DNA of 64,000 bases from Staphylococcus schweitzeri (GCF_002902405.1 NZ_PPQS01000051.1:150347-214346); one strand, 5' to 3'; positions 31,686 to 43,566 are shown, counted from the first letter of the stretch. The notes: generated by a model from the letters alone, not told the origin. Numbers and translations: made by a program.

Positions 31686-32504
31686 ATGAATGTATATTTA
31701 GCAGAATTCCTTGGAACTGCAATCTTAATTCTTTTTGGTGGTGGTGTTTGTGCCAATGTCAATTTAAAGCGAAGTGCAGCGAATGGTGCTGATTGGATCG
31801 TTATCACTGCTGGATGGGGATTAGCGGTTACAATGGGTGTATTTGCAGTCGGTCAATTCTCTGGTGCACATTTAAATCCAGCTGTAACATTAGCACTTGC
31901 ATTAGATGGAAGTTTCGACTGGGCTTTAGTTCCTGGTTATATTGTTGCTCAAATGTTAGGTGCAATTGTCGGTGCAACGATTGTATGGTTGATGTACTTG
32001 CCACATTGGAAAGCAACTGAAGAAGTAGACGCAAAATTAGGTGTGTTCTCAACAGCACCAGCAATTAAGAACTATTTTGCAAACTTTTTGAGCGAGATTA
32101 TTGGTACAATGGCGTTAACTTTAGGTATTTTATTTATCGGTGTAAACAAAATTGCTGACGGCTTAAATCCTCTAATCGTCGGTGCATTAATTGTAGCGAT
32201 TGGTCTAAGTTTAGGTGGAGCAACAGGATATGCGATTAATCCTGCTCGTGATTTAGGCCCAAGAATTGCACATGCCATTTTACCTATTGCAGGCAAAGGT
32301 GGATCAAACTGGTCTTACGCAATCGTTCCAATTTTAGGGCCAATTGCGGGTGGTTTATTAGGTGCAGTCATTTATGCTGTATTTTATAAACACACATTTA
32401 ATATTGGTTGTGCAATTGCAATCGTTGTAGTCATTATTACTTTGATTTTAGGTTACATCTTAAATAAATCATCTAAAAAAGGTGATATTGAATCGATTTA
32501 CTAA
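31686..32504 (+). CDS. glpF: Glycerol uptake facilitator (aquaglyceroporin)
   Basis: A 272-residue six-helix channel of the MIP family that lets glycerol diffuse into the cell. Both half-helix NPA motifs are present, as HLNPAVT near residue 63 and YAINPARD near 188; the Asp after the second NPAR is the mark of glycerol facilitators. The ATG at 31686 follows TGGGAGGA. It is the first gene of the glpFKD block; glpK follows 130 bases later beyond a hairpin. Confidence 0.95.
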   Translation: MNVYLAEFLGTAILILFGGGVCANVNLKRSAANGADWIVITAGWGLAVTMGVFAVGQFSGAHLNPAVTLALALDGSFDWALVPGYIVAQMLGAIVGATIVWLMYLPHWKATEEVDAKLGVFSTAPAIKNYFANFLSEIIGTMALTLGILFIGVNKIADGLNPLIVGALIVAIGLSLGGATGYAINPARDLGPRIAHAILPIAGKGGSNWSYAIVPILGPIAGGLLGAVIYAVFYKHTFNIGCAIAIVVVIITLILGYILNKSSKKGDIESIY

Positions 32505-32519
32505 AATAAAAAGAAATGT

Positions 32520-32566
32520 AAATAGCATAATTTAACATGTTTGATTCATGAATTATGCTATTTTTT
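32520..32566 (+). terminator. Hairpin between glpF and glpK
   Basis: A perfect 13-bp stem (AAATAGCATAATT/AATTATGCTATTT) with an 18-base loop is followed by more T's. It probably reduces read-through from glpF into glpK. Confidence 0.75.
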
Positions 32567-32613
32567 CGCCAAAAATTAACAGATTTTGTACAATGGGTTA
32601 GCGATTATTTTAA

Positions 32614-34131
<1,518 letters not shown>

Positions 34132-34198
34132 TTTTATAGATTAGACTTTTGGTTAAACATTGTGATACAATAAATTTAAGTTAATATTTGAATCGAGA

Positions 34199-34264
34199 AA
34201 CGAGAGATTTGTTCGTACATGTACAATTAAAAGATTGTTTGTGTGGGACAAATCTCTCGTTTTT
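34199..34264 (+). promoter_or_regulatory. glpD leader terminator, probable GlpP antitermination target
   Basis: A perfect 14-bp stem (AACGAGAGATTTGT/ACAAATCTCTCGTT) encloses about 36 bases, with a T run after it. It ends 25 bases before the glpD start. The arrangement matches the known inverted repeat in Bacillus glpD leaders where GlpP and glycerol-3-phosphate allow read-through. Confidence 0.8.
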
Positions 34265-34288
34265 ACATTTTTTAGGAGGCGTTTTGGA

Positions 34289-35962
34289 ATGGCATTGTCT
34301 ACTTTTAAGAGAGAACATATTAAAAAGAATTTGAGAAATGAAGAATATGATTTAGTAATTATCGGTGGCGGTATTACAGGGGCAGGTATTGCATTGGACG
34401 CAAGTGAACGTGGTATGAAAGTTGCACTAGTTGAAATGCAAGACTTTGCACAAGGTACTAGTTCTAGATCTACGAAATTAGTTCATGGTGGTTTACGTTA
34501 TTTAAAACAATTTCAAATTGGTGTAGTAGCTGAAACAGGTAAAGAACGTGCCATTGTTTATGAAAATGGTCCACATGTTACAACGCCTGAGTGGATGCTT
34601 TTACCAATGCATAAAGGTGGCACATTTGGTAAGTTTTCAACTTCAATCGGCTTAGGTATGTATGATCGCTTAGCTGGAGTTAAAAAATCCGAACGTAAAA
34701 AAATGTTATCTAAAAAAGAGACTTTAGCAAAAGAACCATTAGTTAAAAAAGATGGACTAAAAGGTGGCGGTTATTATGTTGAATACCGTACAGATGACGC
34801 ACGATTAACAATTGAAGTTATGAAACGTGCAGCTGAAAAAGGTGCTGAAATTATAAACTATACTAAATCTGAACATTTTACTTATGATCAAAATCAACAA
34901 GTAAATGGTGTTAAAGTTATAGATAAGTTAACTAATGAAAATTACACAATTAAAGCTAAAAAAGTCGTTAATGCAGCCGGACCTTGGGTTGATGATGTCA
35001 GAAGTGGCGACTATGCTCGAAATAATAAAAAATTACGTTTAACTAAAGGTGTACACGTTGTTATTGATCAATCAAAATTCCCATTAGGGCAAGCAGTGTA
35101 CTTTGATACTGAAAAAGATGGACGTATGATTTTCGCAATTCCACGTGAAGGTAAAGCGTATGTGGGTACGACAGATACGATTTATGACAATATCAAATCT
35201 TCACCGTTAACAACACAAGAAGACAGAGATTATTTAATTGATGCGATTAACTATATGTTCCCTAGCGTAAATGTTACGGATGAAGACATTGAATCAACAT
35301 GGGCTGGAATTCGTCCGTTAATTTATGAAGAAGGTAAAGATCCTTCTGAAATTTCTCGTAAAGATGAAATTTGGGAAGGTAAATCAGGTTTATTAACAAT
35401 TGCAGGTGGTAAATTAACAGGCTATCGTCACATGGCTCAAGACATTGTTGATTTAGTGTCTAAACGCTTGAAAAAAGACTACGATTTAACATTTAGTCCA
35501 TGTAATACAAAAGGTCTGGCAATTTCTGGTGGCGATGTTGGTGGCAGCAAGAACTTTGATGCATTTGTAGAGCAAAAAGTAGATGCTGCTAAAGGATTCG
35601 GCATCGATGCAGATGTTGCAAGACGTTTAGCATCTAAATATGGTTCAAATGTTGATGAATTATTCAACATTGCGCAAACTTCTCAATACCATGATAGCAA
35701 GCTACCGTTAGAAATTTATGTAGAACTTGTTTATAGTATTCAACAAGAAATGGTATACAAACCTAACGATTTCCTAGTTCGTCGTTCTGGTAAAATGTAT
35801 TTCAATATTAAAGATGTATTAGATTATAAAGATGCTGTCATCGATATTATGGCAGATATGCTTGATTACTCTCCAGCTCAAATTGAAGCTTATACAGAAG
35901 AAGTTGAACAAGCAATTAAAGAAGCACAACATGGAAATAATCAACCTGCTGTAAAAGAATAA
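34289..35962 (+). CDS. glpD: Aerobic glycerol-3-phosphate dehydrogenase
   Basis: A 557-residue FAD flavoprotein at the membrane that oxidises glycerol-3-phosphate to dihydroxyacetone phosphate and passes electrons to menaquinone. The FAD-binding [17 protein letters not shown] motif is near residue 27. The [17 protein letters not shown] substrate segment and the [14 protein letters not shown] motif are also intact, and the C-terminal domain is complete. The ATG at 34289 follows TTAGGAGG. Antitermination by GlpP is suggested by the leader hairpin. Confidence 0.97.
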   Translation: MALSTFKREHIKKNLRNEEYDLVIIGGGITGAGIALDASERGMKVALVEMQDFAQGTSSRSTKLVHGGLRYLKQFQIGVVAETGKERAIVYENGPHVTTPEWMLLPMHKGGTFGKFSTSIGLGMYDRLAGVKKSERKKMLSKKETLAKEPLVKKDGLKGGGYYVEYRTDDARLTIEVMKRAAEKGAEIINYTKSEHFTYDQNQQVNGVKVIDKLTNENYTIKAKKVVNAAGPWVDDVRSGDYARNNKKLRLTKGVHVVIDQSKFPLGQAVYFDTEKDGRMIFAIPREGKAYVGTTDTIYDNIKSSPLTTQEDRDYLIDAINYMFPSVNVTDEDIESTWAGIRPLIYEEGKDPSEISRKDEIWEGKSGLLTIAGGKLTGYRHMAQDIVDLVSKRLKKDYDLTFSPCNTKGLAISGGDVGGSKNFDAFVEQKVDAAKGFGIDADVARRLASKYGSNVDELFNIAQTSQYHDSKLPLEIYVELVYSIQQEMVYKPNDFLVRRSGKMYFNIKDVLDYKDAVIDIMADMLDYSPAQIEAYTEEVEQAIKEAQHGNNQPAVKE

Positions 35963-35980
35963 TTTGATTTTAACATTATA

Positions 35981-36014
35981 AACTGGTGTCCTTTTTCTCG
36001 GGCATCAGTTTTTT
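35981..36014 (+). terminator. Rho-independent terminator after glpD
   Basis: The stem AACTGGTGTCC/GGGCATCAGTT (two G-U pairs) has an 8-base loop and is followed by a T run. Confidence 0.85.
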
Positions 36015-36110
36015 GCGTTGATTCCAAACGACAATTGAAAGTATCTAATTCTATATGTATGATAATAATAAAAAGTGATTTTAAAAAATTGTTATTAAAG
36101 GTGTGATACG

Positions 36111-37025
36111 ATGGCTGAGAAACAATTTAAACTAACAGTTCAAGATAATACGAATATCGAAGTAAAAGTAAATTTCACAGATGTTGAATCTAAAGGGATA
36201 GTACATATTTTTCATGGTATGGCTGAGCATATGGAACGATATGATAAATTAGCCTCTGCAATTTCAGCGTATGGATTTGATGTCATTCGTCATAACCATC
36301 GTGGTCATGGCATAAATATAGATGAGTCTACGAGAGGTCATTATGATGATATGAAACAGGTTATCAGTGATGCCATTGAAGTGGCGCAAACTGTGAGAGG
36401 AAATGTTGATAAGCCATATATTATAATTGGGCACTCAATGGGGTCTATTATTGCAAGATTTTTTGTAGAAACATATCCTAAATATGTCGATGGTCTCGTT
36501 TTAAGTGGAACAGGAATGTACCCATTGTGGAAAGGTTTACCAACTGTTAAAACTTTAAAAATAATTACAAAAATTTATGGTGCTGAGAAACGTGTTGAAT
36601 GGGTTAATAAATTAGTGTCGAGTACTTTCAATAAAAAAATCCGACCATTGAGAACTAAAAGTGATTGGATTTCAAGTAACCCAGTAGAAGTAGATAAGTT
36701 TGTTAAAGATCCCTATAGTGGATTTAATGTGTCGAATCAATTATTATACGAAACTGCATATTATATGTTGCATACTTCGCAATTAAAGCATATGAAAGTA
36801 TTAAAAAAGTCAATGCCAATATTATTTGTCTCAGGTTATAATGATCCATTAGGAGATTATGGAAAAGGTATCTTAAAATTAGCGAATATTTATAGAAAAG
36901 CGGGACTAAAAAATGTTAAAGTTAATCTTTATCATAATAAACGACATGAAATTTTATTTGAAAAAGATTATGAAAATATATGGGAAGATTTATTTAAATG
37001 GTTGAATCAATTTAAGAATAAATAA
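36111..37025 (+). CDS. Alpha/beta hydrolase, lysophospholipase/monoacylglycerol lipase-like
   Basis: A 304-residue cytoplasmic hydrolase of the Hydrolase_4 family. The HGMAEHMERY oxyanion-side motif, the RGHG loop and the nucleophile elbow GHSMGS (Ser109) are clear. The acid is probably the Asp in GYNDPLGD, and the catalytic His is in NKRHEILFE. No signal peptide is present. Substrates of such proteins are lysophospholipids or monoglycerides, and position after the glycerol genes hints at lipid-glycerol turnover, but this is inference. It is followed after 5-17 bases by miaA. Confidence 0.85.
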   Translation: MAEKQFKLTVQDNTNIEVKVNFTDVESKGIVHIFHGMAEHMERYDKLASAISAYGFDVIRHNHRGHGINIDESTRGHYDDMKQVISDAIEVAQTVRGNVDKPYIIIGHSMGSIIARFFVETYPKYVDGLVLSGTGMYPLWKGLPTVKTLKIITKIYGAEKRVEWVNKLVSSTFNKKIRPLRTKSDWISSNPVEVDKFVKDPYSGFNVSNQLLYETAYYMLHTSQLKHMKVLKKSMPILFVSGYNDPLGDYGKGILKLANIYRKAGLKNVKVNLYHNKRHEILFEKDYENIWEDLFKWLNQFKNK

Positions 37026-37042
37026 AGAAAGTGGAATTAAAT

Positions 37043-37978
37043 ATGAATAGAGAGAAGCCCTTTATTGTGGTTATAGTAGGTCCGACTGCTTCTGGAAAAA
37101 CTGAACTTAGCATTGAACTTGCTAAAAGAATCGATGGAGAAATAATAAGTGGAGATTCAATGCAAGTATATAAGCATATGGATATCGGAACAGCAAAGGT
37201 AACGCCTGAAGAAATGGATGGTGTACCACATCATTTAATTGATATTTTAAATCCTGATGATGCATTTTCCGCATTCGCATTTAAAAATTTAGCTGAAGCG
37301 TTAATCAATGATATTACGAGCAGAGGTAAAATTCCCATTATTGCTGGTGGTACGGGATTATATATTCAGTCATTAATTTATAATTATGAATTAGAAGATG
37401 AAACAATAACACCCGATGAAGAAAAAATTGTAAAGAAAAAAATGAAAGAAATTGAACAATTAGATAATCAACAATTGCATGATTATTTAGCACAATTTGA
37501 TGCAATGTCTGCTGAAAATATTCATAAAAACAATCGACAAAGAGTGTTGCGTGCTATTGAATATTATTTTAAAACAAAAAAACTTTTAAGTAATCGTAAG
37601 AAAGTGCAACAATTTACTGAAAATTATGATACATTATTAATAGGGATTGAAATGTCGCGTAAAACATTATATTCAAGAATAAATAAACGTGTTGATATTA
37701 TGTTGGATCACGGATTATTTAAAGAAGTGCAACAACTTGTTGAACAAGGCTATGAATCTTGCCAAAGTATGCAAGCTATTGGATATAAAGAATTAATACC
37801 TGTGATTAACGGACAAATGATTTATGAAGATGCTGTCAATGAATTAAAGCAACATTCACGCCAATATGCAAAACGACAAATGACATGGTTCAAGAATAAA
37901 ATGAGTGTTCATTGGTTAAATAAAGAAAATATGTCACTTCAAATGATGTTAGATGAGATTACAACCCAGATTAAGTAA
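37043..37978 (+). CDS. miaA: tRNA dimethylallyltransferase MiaA
   Basis: A 311-residue enzyme that adds a dimethylallyl group to A37 of tRNAs reading UNN codons, making i6A, the substrate of MiaB. The P-loop GPTASGKTE lies near residue 8, followed by ISGDSMQVYKHMDIGTAK, VPHHLIDI and GGTGLYIQSL. I chose ATG at 37043; GTG at 37031 is also possible but gives an unusual N-terminus. It is followed by hfq after 14 bases, the well-known miaA-hfq pair. Confidence 0.95.
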   Translation: MNREKPFIVVIVGPTASGKTELSIELAKRIDGEIISGDSMQVYKHMDIGTAKVTPEEMDGVPHHLIDILNPDDAFSAFAFKNLAEALINDITSRGKIPIIAGGTGLYIQSLIYNYELEDETITPDEEKIVKKKMKEIEQLDNQQLHDYLAQFDAMSAENIHKNNRQRVLRAIEYYFKTKKLLSNRKKVQQFTENYDTLLIGIEMSRKTLYSRINKRVDIMLDHGLFKEVQQLVEQGYESCQSMQAIGYKELIPVINGQMIYEDAVNELKQHSRQYAKRQMTWFKNKMSVHWLNKENMSLQMMLDEITTQIK

Positions 37979-37992
37979 AAGGAGTCCGACAG

Positions 37993-38226
37993 ATGATTGC
38001 AAATGAAAACATCCAAGACAAAGCACTAGAGAATTTTAAAGTAAACCAAACTGAAGTAACGGTATTCTTTCTAAACGGTTTCCAAATGAAAGGTGTAATT
38101 GAAGAATTCGACAAGTATGTCGTAAGCTTAAATTCTCAAGGCAAACAACACTTGATTTACAAACATGCGATCAGCACTTACACAGTAGAATCTGAAGCTC
38201 AAGCGTCTACTAATAGTGAAGAATAA
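37993..38226 (+). CDS. hfq: RNA chaperone Hfq
   Basis: A 77-residue Sm-fold protein that forms a hexameric ring and can bind A/U-rich RNAs. The Sm1 core (VTVFFLNGFQMKGVIEEFDKYVVSL) and the Sm2 motif YKHAIST are intact. The C-terminal tail is short, as usual for Gram-positives. The role in staphylococci is debated, with weak effects on small RNA pairing. It ends in the miaA-hfq unit; a bidirectional terminator separates it from the opposing peroxidase gene. Confidence 0.95.
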   Translation: MIANENIQDKALENFKVNQTEVTVFFLNGFQMKGVIEEFDKYVVSLNSQGKQHLIYKHAISTYTVESEAQASTNSEE

Positions 38227-38366
38227 GTTGTAATCATATGTGTATGAAATTATAGTTTATGCACATAAAACTTGATGTATGACAAATAGATATAGAATTG
38301 AAGTCATATGAGTCATCAATGATTTGATGTTTAAATGACATGATACAATAAAGGAATGTTTGTAAT

Positions 38367-38425
38367 AAAAACGCTTCATTTAAAATAGAGTCAACATGAG
38401 ACACGATATTAAATGAAGCGTTTTA
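38367..38425. terminator. Bidirectional terminator between hfq and the peroxidase gene
   Basis: A 16-bp near-perfect stem (AAAACGCTTCATTTAA with its complement) encloses about 25 bases. It has T's on the plus strand and T's on the minus strand (from the A run at 38365-38370), and so serves both converging genes. Confidence 0.8.
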
Positions 38426-38445
38426 TTATTGAAAAGTTTAATAAA

Positions 38446-38922
38446 TTATAATAACTTTTCGATTTCTTTTTCAATTTGAATAGGTTTTTTCTGGGGTGCA
38501 AATCGTTTAACAACGTTCCCTTCACGGTCAACTAAAAACTTAGTGAAGTTCCATTTAATCTTTTCATTAAAGAAACCGTGCTGTGCAGCAGTTAAGTATT
38601 TGAATAAAGGAAATTGATGCTCGCCTTTTACGTCAATTTTTTGATGCATAGGGAAAGTGACACCATAGTTTAATTTACAGTTTTGAGCAGCTTCTTCACC
38701 TGAACCAGGTTCTTGATTACCAAATTGATTACAAGGGAAACCTAAAACGACAAATCCTTTTTCTTTATATTTCTCATAAAGTGCTTGTAAACCTTCAAAT
38801 TGTGAAGTGAAAGCACACTCGCTTGCTGTATTGACAATCAGCATAACGTCGCCTCTATACTCTTCTAATTTGTATGTAACACCTTTATTTGTTTCTACTA
38901 CAAAATCATATATCGTCTCCAT
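38446..38922 (-). CDS. Glutathione peroxidase-like thiol peroxidase
   Basis: A 158-residue thioredoxin-fold peroxidase of the BsaA/GPx family. The catalytic Cys36 (in [10 protein letters not shown]) replaces selenocysteine. The Gln in [10 protein letters not shown] and the Trp in [10 protein letters not shown] complete the tetrad with Asn. The second Cys in NCKLNYG may resolve the sulfenic acid with thioredoxin or bacillithiol rather than glutathione. It lies on the minus strand facing hfq and diverges from hflX. Family names used in staphylococci are bsaA or gpxA; I cannot choose between paralogues. Confidence 0.9.
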   Translation of the reverse strand: METIYDFVVETNKGVTYKLEEYRGDVMLIVNTASECAFTSQFEGLQALYEKYKEKGFVVLGFPCNQFGNQEPGSGEEAAQNCKLNYGVTFPMHQKIDVKGEHQFPLFKYLTAAQHGFFNEKIKWNFTKFLVDREGNVVKRFAPQKKPIQIEKEIEKLL

Positions 38923-39033
38923 TGAATCATCCTTTCAACATACTTAAAATGTACCACAAAATCGCACAATAGTCTTTAGTAAAACTCTGTGATAGAATAC
39001 TTTGAGTAGGAATTTATTAAGGAGATGTATAAC

Positions 39034-40275
39034 ATGGCTCAGCAACAAATTCATGATACTAAAAATAAACTAGAAAAAGCTGTTTTAGTCGGTGTACATG
39101 CTCAAGATGATAAGCAATTTAATTTTGAGTCAACGATGGAAGAATTATCATCATTATCAGAAACTTGCCAACTTGAAGTATTAGGACAAATAACTCAAAA
39201 TCGTGATCATGTAGATCGTAAATACTATGTTGGTAAAGGTAAAATTGAAGAAATTCAAGCATTTATTGAATTTAAAGATATAGATGTAGTTATTACAAAT
39301 GATGAATTAACGACTGCACAATCTAAATCATTAAATGAAGCTTTAGGTGTAAAAATTATTGATAGAACTCAGTTGATCCTTGAAATATTCGCATTAAGAG
39401 CACGAAGCAAAGAAGGTAAGTTACAAGTAGAACTAGCACAACTTGATTATTTACTACCTAGATTACAAGGACATGGTAAAAGTTTATCGCGGTTAGGTGG
39501 TGGCATTGGTACTAGAGGTCCTGGTGAAACGAAGTTAGAGATGGATCGAAGACATATTCGGACTCGTATGAATGAAATTAAACATCAATTACAAACAGTT
39601 GAAGATCATCGTGAAAGATATCGCAATAAAAGAAATCAAAATCAAGTGTTTCAAGTAGCTTTAGTAGGCTATACCAATGCTGGCAAATCATCATGGTTTA
39701 ATGTTTTAGCAAATGAAGAAACATATGAAAAAGATCAATTGTTTGCGACTCTAGATCCAAAAACACGACAAATACAAATCAATGATGGATTTAATTTAAT
39801 TATTTCAGATACTGTCGGTTTTATACAAAAACTGCCTACAACGCTAATTGCAGCCTTTAAATCAACTTTAGAAGAAGCGAAAGGCGCAGATTTATTAGTA
39901 CACGTGGTTGATAGTAGTCATCCCGAATATCGTTCGCAATATGATACAGTTAATGATTTAATTGAGCGATTAGATATGAAAAATATACCTCAAATTGTGA
40001 TTTTTAATAAAAAGGATTTATGTAAACAAGCATTAAATAGACCTGCTAGTGATTTGCCCAATGTTTTTGTTTCTTCTAAAAATGATTTAGATAAACGACT
40101 AGTTAAGGAATTATTTATCGAAGAAATAAAAAGACAATTAACATATTATGATGAAACTGTTACTGCAAATAATGCAGATAGATTATACTTTTTAAAGCAA
40201 CATACTTTAGTGACAGATCTTAAATTTGATGAGATTGAAGATGTTTATCGTATACAAGGTTTTAAAAAACAATAA
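39034..40275 (+). CDS. hflX: Ribosome-associated GTPase HflX
   Basis: A 413-residue GTPase that splits stalled or hibernating 70S ribosomes. The N-terminal nucleotide-binding-like HflX domain (KYYVGKGKIEEIQ) is followed by a helical linker with GLGG-type LGGGIGTRGPGETKLE. The G domain then starts near residue 203: G1 GYTNAGKSS, G3 DTVGF and G4 NKKD. The ATG at 39034 has AAGGAG 9 bases upstream and is preferred to the frame opening at 39025. The hfq-hflX neighbourhood is conserved in many bacteria, interrupted here by one minus-strand gene. Confidence 0.95.
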   Translation: MAQQQIHDTKNKLEKAVLVGVHAQDDKQFNFESTMEELSSLSETCQLEVLGQITQNRDHVDRKYYVGKGKIEEIQAFIEFKDIDVVITNDELTTAQSKSLNEALGVKIIDRTQLILEIFALRARSKEGKLQVELAQLDYLLPRLQGHGKSLSRLGGGIGTRGPGETKLEMDRRHIRTRMNEIKHQLQTVEDHRERYRNKRNQNQVFQVALVGYTNAGKSSWFNVLANEETYEKDQLFATLDPKTRQIQINDGFNLIISDTVGFIQKLPTTLIAAFKSTLEEAKGADLLVHVVDSSHPEYRSQYDTVNDLIERLDMKNIPQIVIFNKKDLCKQALNRPASDLPNVFVSSKNDLDKRLVKELFIEEIKRQLTYYDETVTANNADRLYFLKQHTLVTDLKFDEIEDVYRIQGFKKQ

Positions 40276-40290
40276 AAGGACGAATTTTAA

Positions 40291-41529
40291 ATGAAAGATA
40301 TAAGTAAGTTAGTCGCTGACGTCGAATCATCGTTAGCACCGTATTTTAAAGAAATTGAAGAAACAGCATATATTAACCAAGAAAAAGTGTTAGATGCATT
40401 TCATTATGTCAAAGCTAGTGAAAGTGATTTGCAAGGGTCAACAGGATACGGGTATGATGACTTTGGACGTGATCATTTAGAAGAAATATATGCACAGACA
40501 TTTAAAGCGGAAGATGCCATTGTGCGTCCGCAAATCATTTCAGGTACACATGCGATTACTATTGCATTACAAAGTTTATTAAAACATGGTGATGAACTGA
40601 TTTATATCACAGGTAGCCCGTATGACACATTACTTGAAGTCATTGGTGTAAACGGAAACGGGATTGAAAGTTTAAAGGAACACGGGGTAGCGTATAAAGA
40701 TATTGCGCTTAAAGAAGGTAAGATTGATATTGAAAAAGTGTTGGAAGGTATTACGGAACGAACTAAAGTCATTGCGATTCAACGTTCGAAAGGGTATGAT
40801 CAAAGACCATCCATTCCTCTTGTTGAAATTGAACATGCAATTAAGATGGTGAAAGAAGCGCATCCTAATGTTTTAATATTTGTGGATAACTGTTATGGAG
40901 AATTTGTTGAAAGACGTGAACCTATTGAATGTGGCGCAGATTTAATGGCAGGGTCGTTGATTAAGAATCCTGGCGGTGGTTTAGCTAAAATCGGTGGTTA
41001 TATTGCTGGTAGAAAAGATTTAATTGAACGATGTGGTTATAGATTGACAGCACCAGGTATTGGTAAAGAAGCGGGTGCATCTCTAAATGTATTACTGGAA
41101 ATGTATCAAGGCTTCTTTTTAGCACCACATGTTGTCAGTCAAAGTCTTAAAGGTGCATTGTTTACTAGTCTATTATTAGAAAAAATGAATATGAACACGA
41201 CGCCTAAATACTACGAAAAACGAACTGATTTAATTCAAACAGTTAAATTTGACACAAAGGAACAAATGATTTCATTTTGTCAGAGTATTCAACATGCATC
41301 TCCAATCAATGCGCATTTTAGTCCGGAACCTAGTTATATGCCGGGATATGAAGATGATGTTATTATGGCAGCAGGTACATTTATTCAAGGCTCATCAATT
41401 GAATTGTCTGCTGATGGTCCAATACGACCACCATACGAAGCATATGTCCAAGGCGGATTAACATATGAACACGTTAAAATTGCTGTGACAAGAGCTGTTA
41501 AACAATTAAAAGAAAAAGGGCTAATATAA
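40291..41529 (+). CDS. PLP-dependent methionine gamma-lyase-family protein ("aluminium resistance" family)
   Basis: A 412-residue PLP enzyme of the YnbB family, which neighbours hflX and glnR-glnA in Bacillus too. The cofactor region is clear: IVRPQIISGTHAI binds phosphate, the Asp/Asn of IFVDNCYGEF stacks the ring, and the Schiff-base Lys is in GSLIKNPGGG near residue 229. It resembles cystathionine/methionine gamma-lyases, but its substrate is not known and the "aluminium resistance" name is historical. It lies 15 bases after hflX and ends at a terminator. Confidence 0.88.
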   Translation: MKDISKLVADVESSLAPYFKEIEETAYINQEKVLDAFHYVKASESDLQGSTGYGYDDFGRDHLEEIYAQTFKAEDAIVRPQIISGTHAITIALQSLLKHGDELIYITGSPYDTLLEVIGVNGNGIESLKEHGVAYKDIALKEGKIDIEKVLEGITERTKVIAIQRSKGYDQRPSIPLVEIEHAIKMVKEAHPNVLIFVDNCYGEFVERREPIECGADLMAGSLIKNPGGGLAKIGGYIAGRKDLIERCGYRLTAPGIGKEAGASLNVLLEMYQGFFLAPHVVSQSLKGALFTSLLLEKMNMNTTPKYYEKRTDLIQTVKFDTKEQMISFCQSIQHASPINAHFSPEPSYMPGYEDDVIMAAGTFIQGSSIELSADGPIRPPYEAYVQGGLTYEHVKIAVTRAVKQLKEKGLI

Positions 41530-41535
41530 TTGATT

Positions 41536-41578
41536 AAATTTCACCTAAATGATTTTGTATTATGGGTGGAATTTTTTT
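41536..41578 (+). terminator. Rho-independent terminator after the YnbB-type gene
   Basis: An AAATTTCACC/GGTGGAATTT stem is followed by a T run (41572-41578). Confidence 0.8.
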
Positions 41579-41687
41579 GTGAAAATTTATCAGATTATTT
41601 TTAAAAATAGAAAAATATTCCTGGTGTAGGTTTCTTTATGGAATATAAGAAGTGTCAATCACAGTGATATCAATGTTTTGAGGTATA

Positions 41688-41704
41688 TGTTAGAAAACCT
41701 AACA
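41688..41704. promoter_or_regulatory. GlnR operator upstream of glnR
   Basis: TGTTAGAAAACCTAACA matches the GlnR/TnrA consensus TGTNA-N7-TNACA at every defined position. It lies 67 bases before glnR, where GlnR bound with feedback-inhibited glutamine synthetase would repress its own operon. Confidence 0.88.
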
Positions 41705-41770
41705 TATTTTTGAAATCCCTAAAAAATTATGATAAGTTATTAACAAGTTCAAAAGTAGAGGAGAGGAACA

Positions 41771-42139
41771 ATGATATCGAATGATGCAATCAGACGAAAT
41801 ATGGCTGTCTTCTCTATGAGTGTAGTAAGTAAGTTAACGGATTTAACGCCAAGGCAAATTCGTTATTATGAAACACATGAACTCATCAAACCTGAAAGAA
41901 CAGAAGGTCAAAAACGTCTGTTCTCACTCAATGATTTGGAAAGATTACTAGAAATTAAATCACTTTTAGAAAAAGGATTTAATATCAAAGGGATTAAACA
42001 AATCATTTATGACTCACAAGAGCATTTAACAACTGATGAACAAGAGATAAGAAAAAAGATGATTGTAGATGCCACGCAAAAGCCTATTGGAGAAACTTTG
42101 CCAATAAATCGTGGTGATTTATCCCGATTTATTAAATAA
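41771..42139 (+). CDS. glnR: Glutamine synthetase repressor GlnR
   Basis: A 122-residue MerR-family regulator. The winged HTH is clear (VSKLTDLTPRQIRYYETHELIKPERTEGQKRLFS), followed by a dimerisation helix. The short C-terminal tail (about 100-122) is the autoinhibitory part that feedback-inhibited glutamine synthetase releases in Bacillus. A perfect GlnR operator lies upstream, so it is self-regulated with glnA, which follows after 18 bases. Start ATG at 41771 behind GAGGAGAGG. Confidence 0.95.
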   Translation: MISNDAIRRNMAVFSMSVVSKLTDLTPRQIRYYETHELIKPERTEGQKRLFSLNDLERLLEIKSLLEKGFNIKGIKQIIYDSQEHLTTDEQEIRKKMIVDATQKPIGETLPINRGDLSRFIK

Positions 42140-42157
42140 AATTTGGAGGATTTTAAA

Positions 42158-43498
42158 ATGCCAAAACGTACTTTCACTAAAGACGATATTCGTAAATTTG
42201 CAGAAGAGGAAAATGTAAGATATTTAAGATTACAATTCACTGATATTTTAGGAACAATTAAAAACGTTGAAGTACCAGTAAGCCAATTAGAAAAAGTACT
42301 TGATAACGAAATGATGTTTGACGGTTCATCTATCGAAGGTTTCGTACGTATCGAAGAATCTGACATGTATTTACATCCAGATTTAGATACTTGGGTAATC
42401 TTCCCATGGACTGCTGGTCAAGGTAAAGTAGCACGTTTAATTTGTGATGTATATAAAACAGATGGTACGCCATTTGAAGGGGATCCACGTGCAAACTTAA
42501 AACGTGTATTAAAAGAAATGGAAGATTTGGGCTTCACAGACTTTAACTTAGGACCAGAACCAGAATTCTTCTTGTTCAAGTTGGATGAAAAAGGGGAACC
42601 AACTTTAGAACTTAACGATGATGGTGGATATTTCGATTTAGCACCTACTGATTTAGGTGAAAACTGCCGTCGTGATATCGTTCTAGAATTAGAGGATATG
42701 GGCTTCGATATCGAAGCAAGTCATCATGAAGTTGCACCTGGTCAACATGAAATTGACTTTAAATATGCGGATGCAGTTACAGCATGTGATAACATCCAAA
42801 CCTTTAAATTGGTTGTTAAAACAATTGCGCGTAAGCATAATTTACATGCAACTTTCATGCCTAAACCATTATTTGGTGTGAACGGTAGCGGTATGCACTT
42901 TAACGTTTCATTATTCAAAGGTAAAGAAAATGCCTTCTTTGATCCGAATACTGAAATGGGCTTAACAGAAACAGCTTACCAATTTACAGCTGGTGTACTT
43001 AAAAACGCACGTGGATTTACAGCGGTATGTAATCCATTAGTAAACTCATACAAACGTTTAGTACCTGGTTATGAAGCACCATGTTATATTGCATGGAGCG
43101 GTAAAAACCGTTCACCATTAATCCGTGTACCATCTTCAAGAGGATTATCAACTCGTATTGAAGTGCGTTCAGTTGACCCAGCCGCGAACCCATACATGGC
43201 ATTAGCTGCAATTTTAGAAGCTGGTTTAGACGGAATTAAAAATAAATTAAAAGTTCCAGAACCTGTTAACCAAAATATTTACGAAATGAACCGTGAAGAA
43301 CGTGAAGCAGTAGGCATTCAAGACTTACCTTCAACACTTTACACAGCATTAAAAGCAATGCGTGAAAATGAAGTTATTAAAAAAGCATTAGGAAATCACA
43401 TCTATAATCAATTTATTAATTCTAAATCTATTGAATGGGATTATTACAGAACTCAAGTATCTGAATGGGAAAGAGATCAGTACATGAAGCAATATTAA
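42158..43498 (+). CDS. glnA: Glutamine synthetase, type I-alpha
   Basis: A 446-residue GS that makes glutamine from glutamate, ammonia and ATP; it is a dodecamer. Conserved blocks are present: the N-terminal [47 protein letters not shown] (active-site loop), [11 protein letters not shown] (ATP) and the Glu flap region ([14 protein letters not shown]). The adenylylation Tyr region of type I-beta enzymes is absent, so control is by feedback and GlnR. The ATG at 42158 follows TTGGAGGA. The prophage starts about 60 bases after its stop codon. Confidence 0.98.
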   Translation: MPKRTFTKDDIRKFAEEENVRYLRLQFTDILGTIKNVEVPVSQLEKVLDNEMMFDGSSIEGFVRIEESDMYLHPDLDTWVIFPWTAGQGKVARLICDVYKTDGTPFEGDPRANLKRVLKEMEDLGFTDFNLGPEPEFFLFKLDEKGEPTLELNDDGGYFDLAPTDLGENCRRDIVLELEDMGFDIEASHHEVAPGQHEIDFKYADAVTACDNIQTFKLVVKTIARKHNLHATFMPKPLFGVNGSGMHFNVSLFKGKENAFFDPNTEMGLTETAYQFTAGVLKNARGFTAVCNPLVNSYKRLVPGYEAPCYIAWSGKNRSPLIRVPSSRGLSTRIEVRSVDPAANPYMALAAILEAGLDGIKNKLKVPEPVNQNIYEMNREEREAVGIQDLPSTLYTALKAMRENEVIKKALGNHIYNQFINSKSIEWDYYRTQVSEWERDQYMKQY

Positions 43499-43532
43499 TA
43501 CGCTAAACAATGATGGGAAATCAGTAATATCA

Positions 43533-43566
43533 AGGGCTAGAGCAATTTGCTTTAGCTCTTTTTTGA
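43533..43566 (+). terminator. Rho-independent terminator after glnA
   Basis: An 11-bp stem (AGGGCTAGAGC/GCTTTAGCTCT, two G-U pairs) has a 5-base loop and six T's after it. It is the last recognisably chromosomal element before the prophage. Confidence 0.85.
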
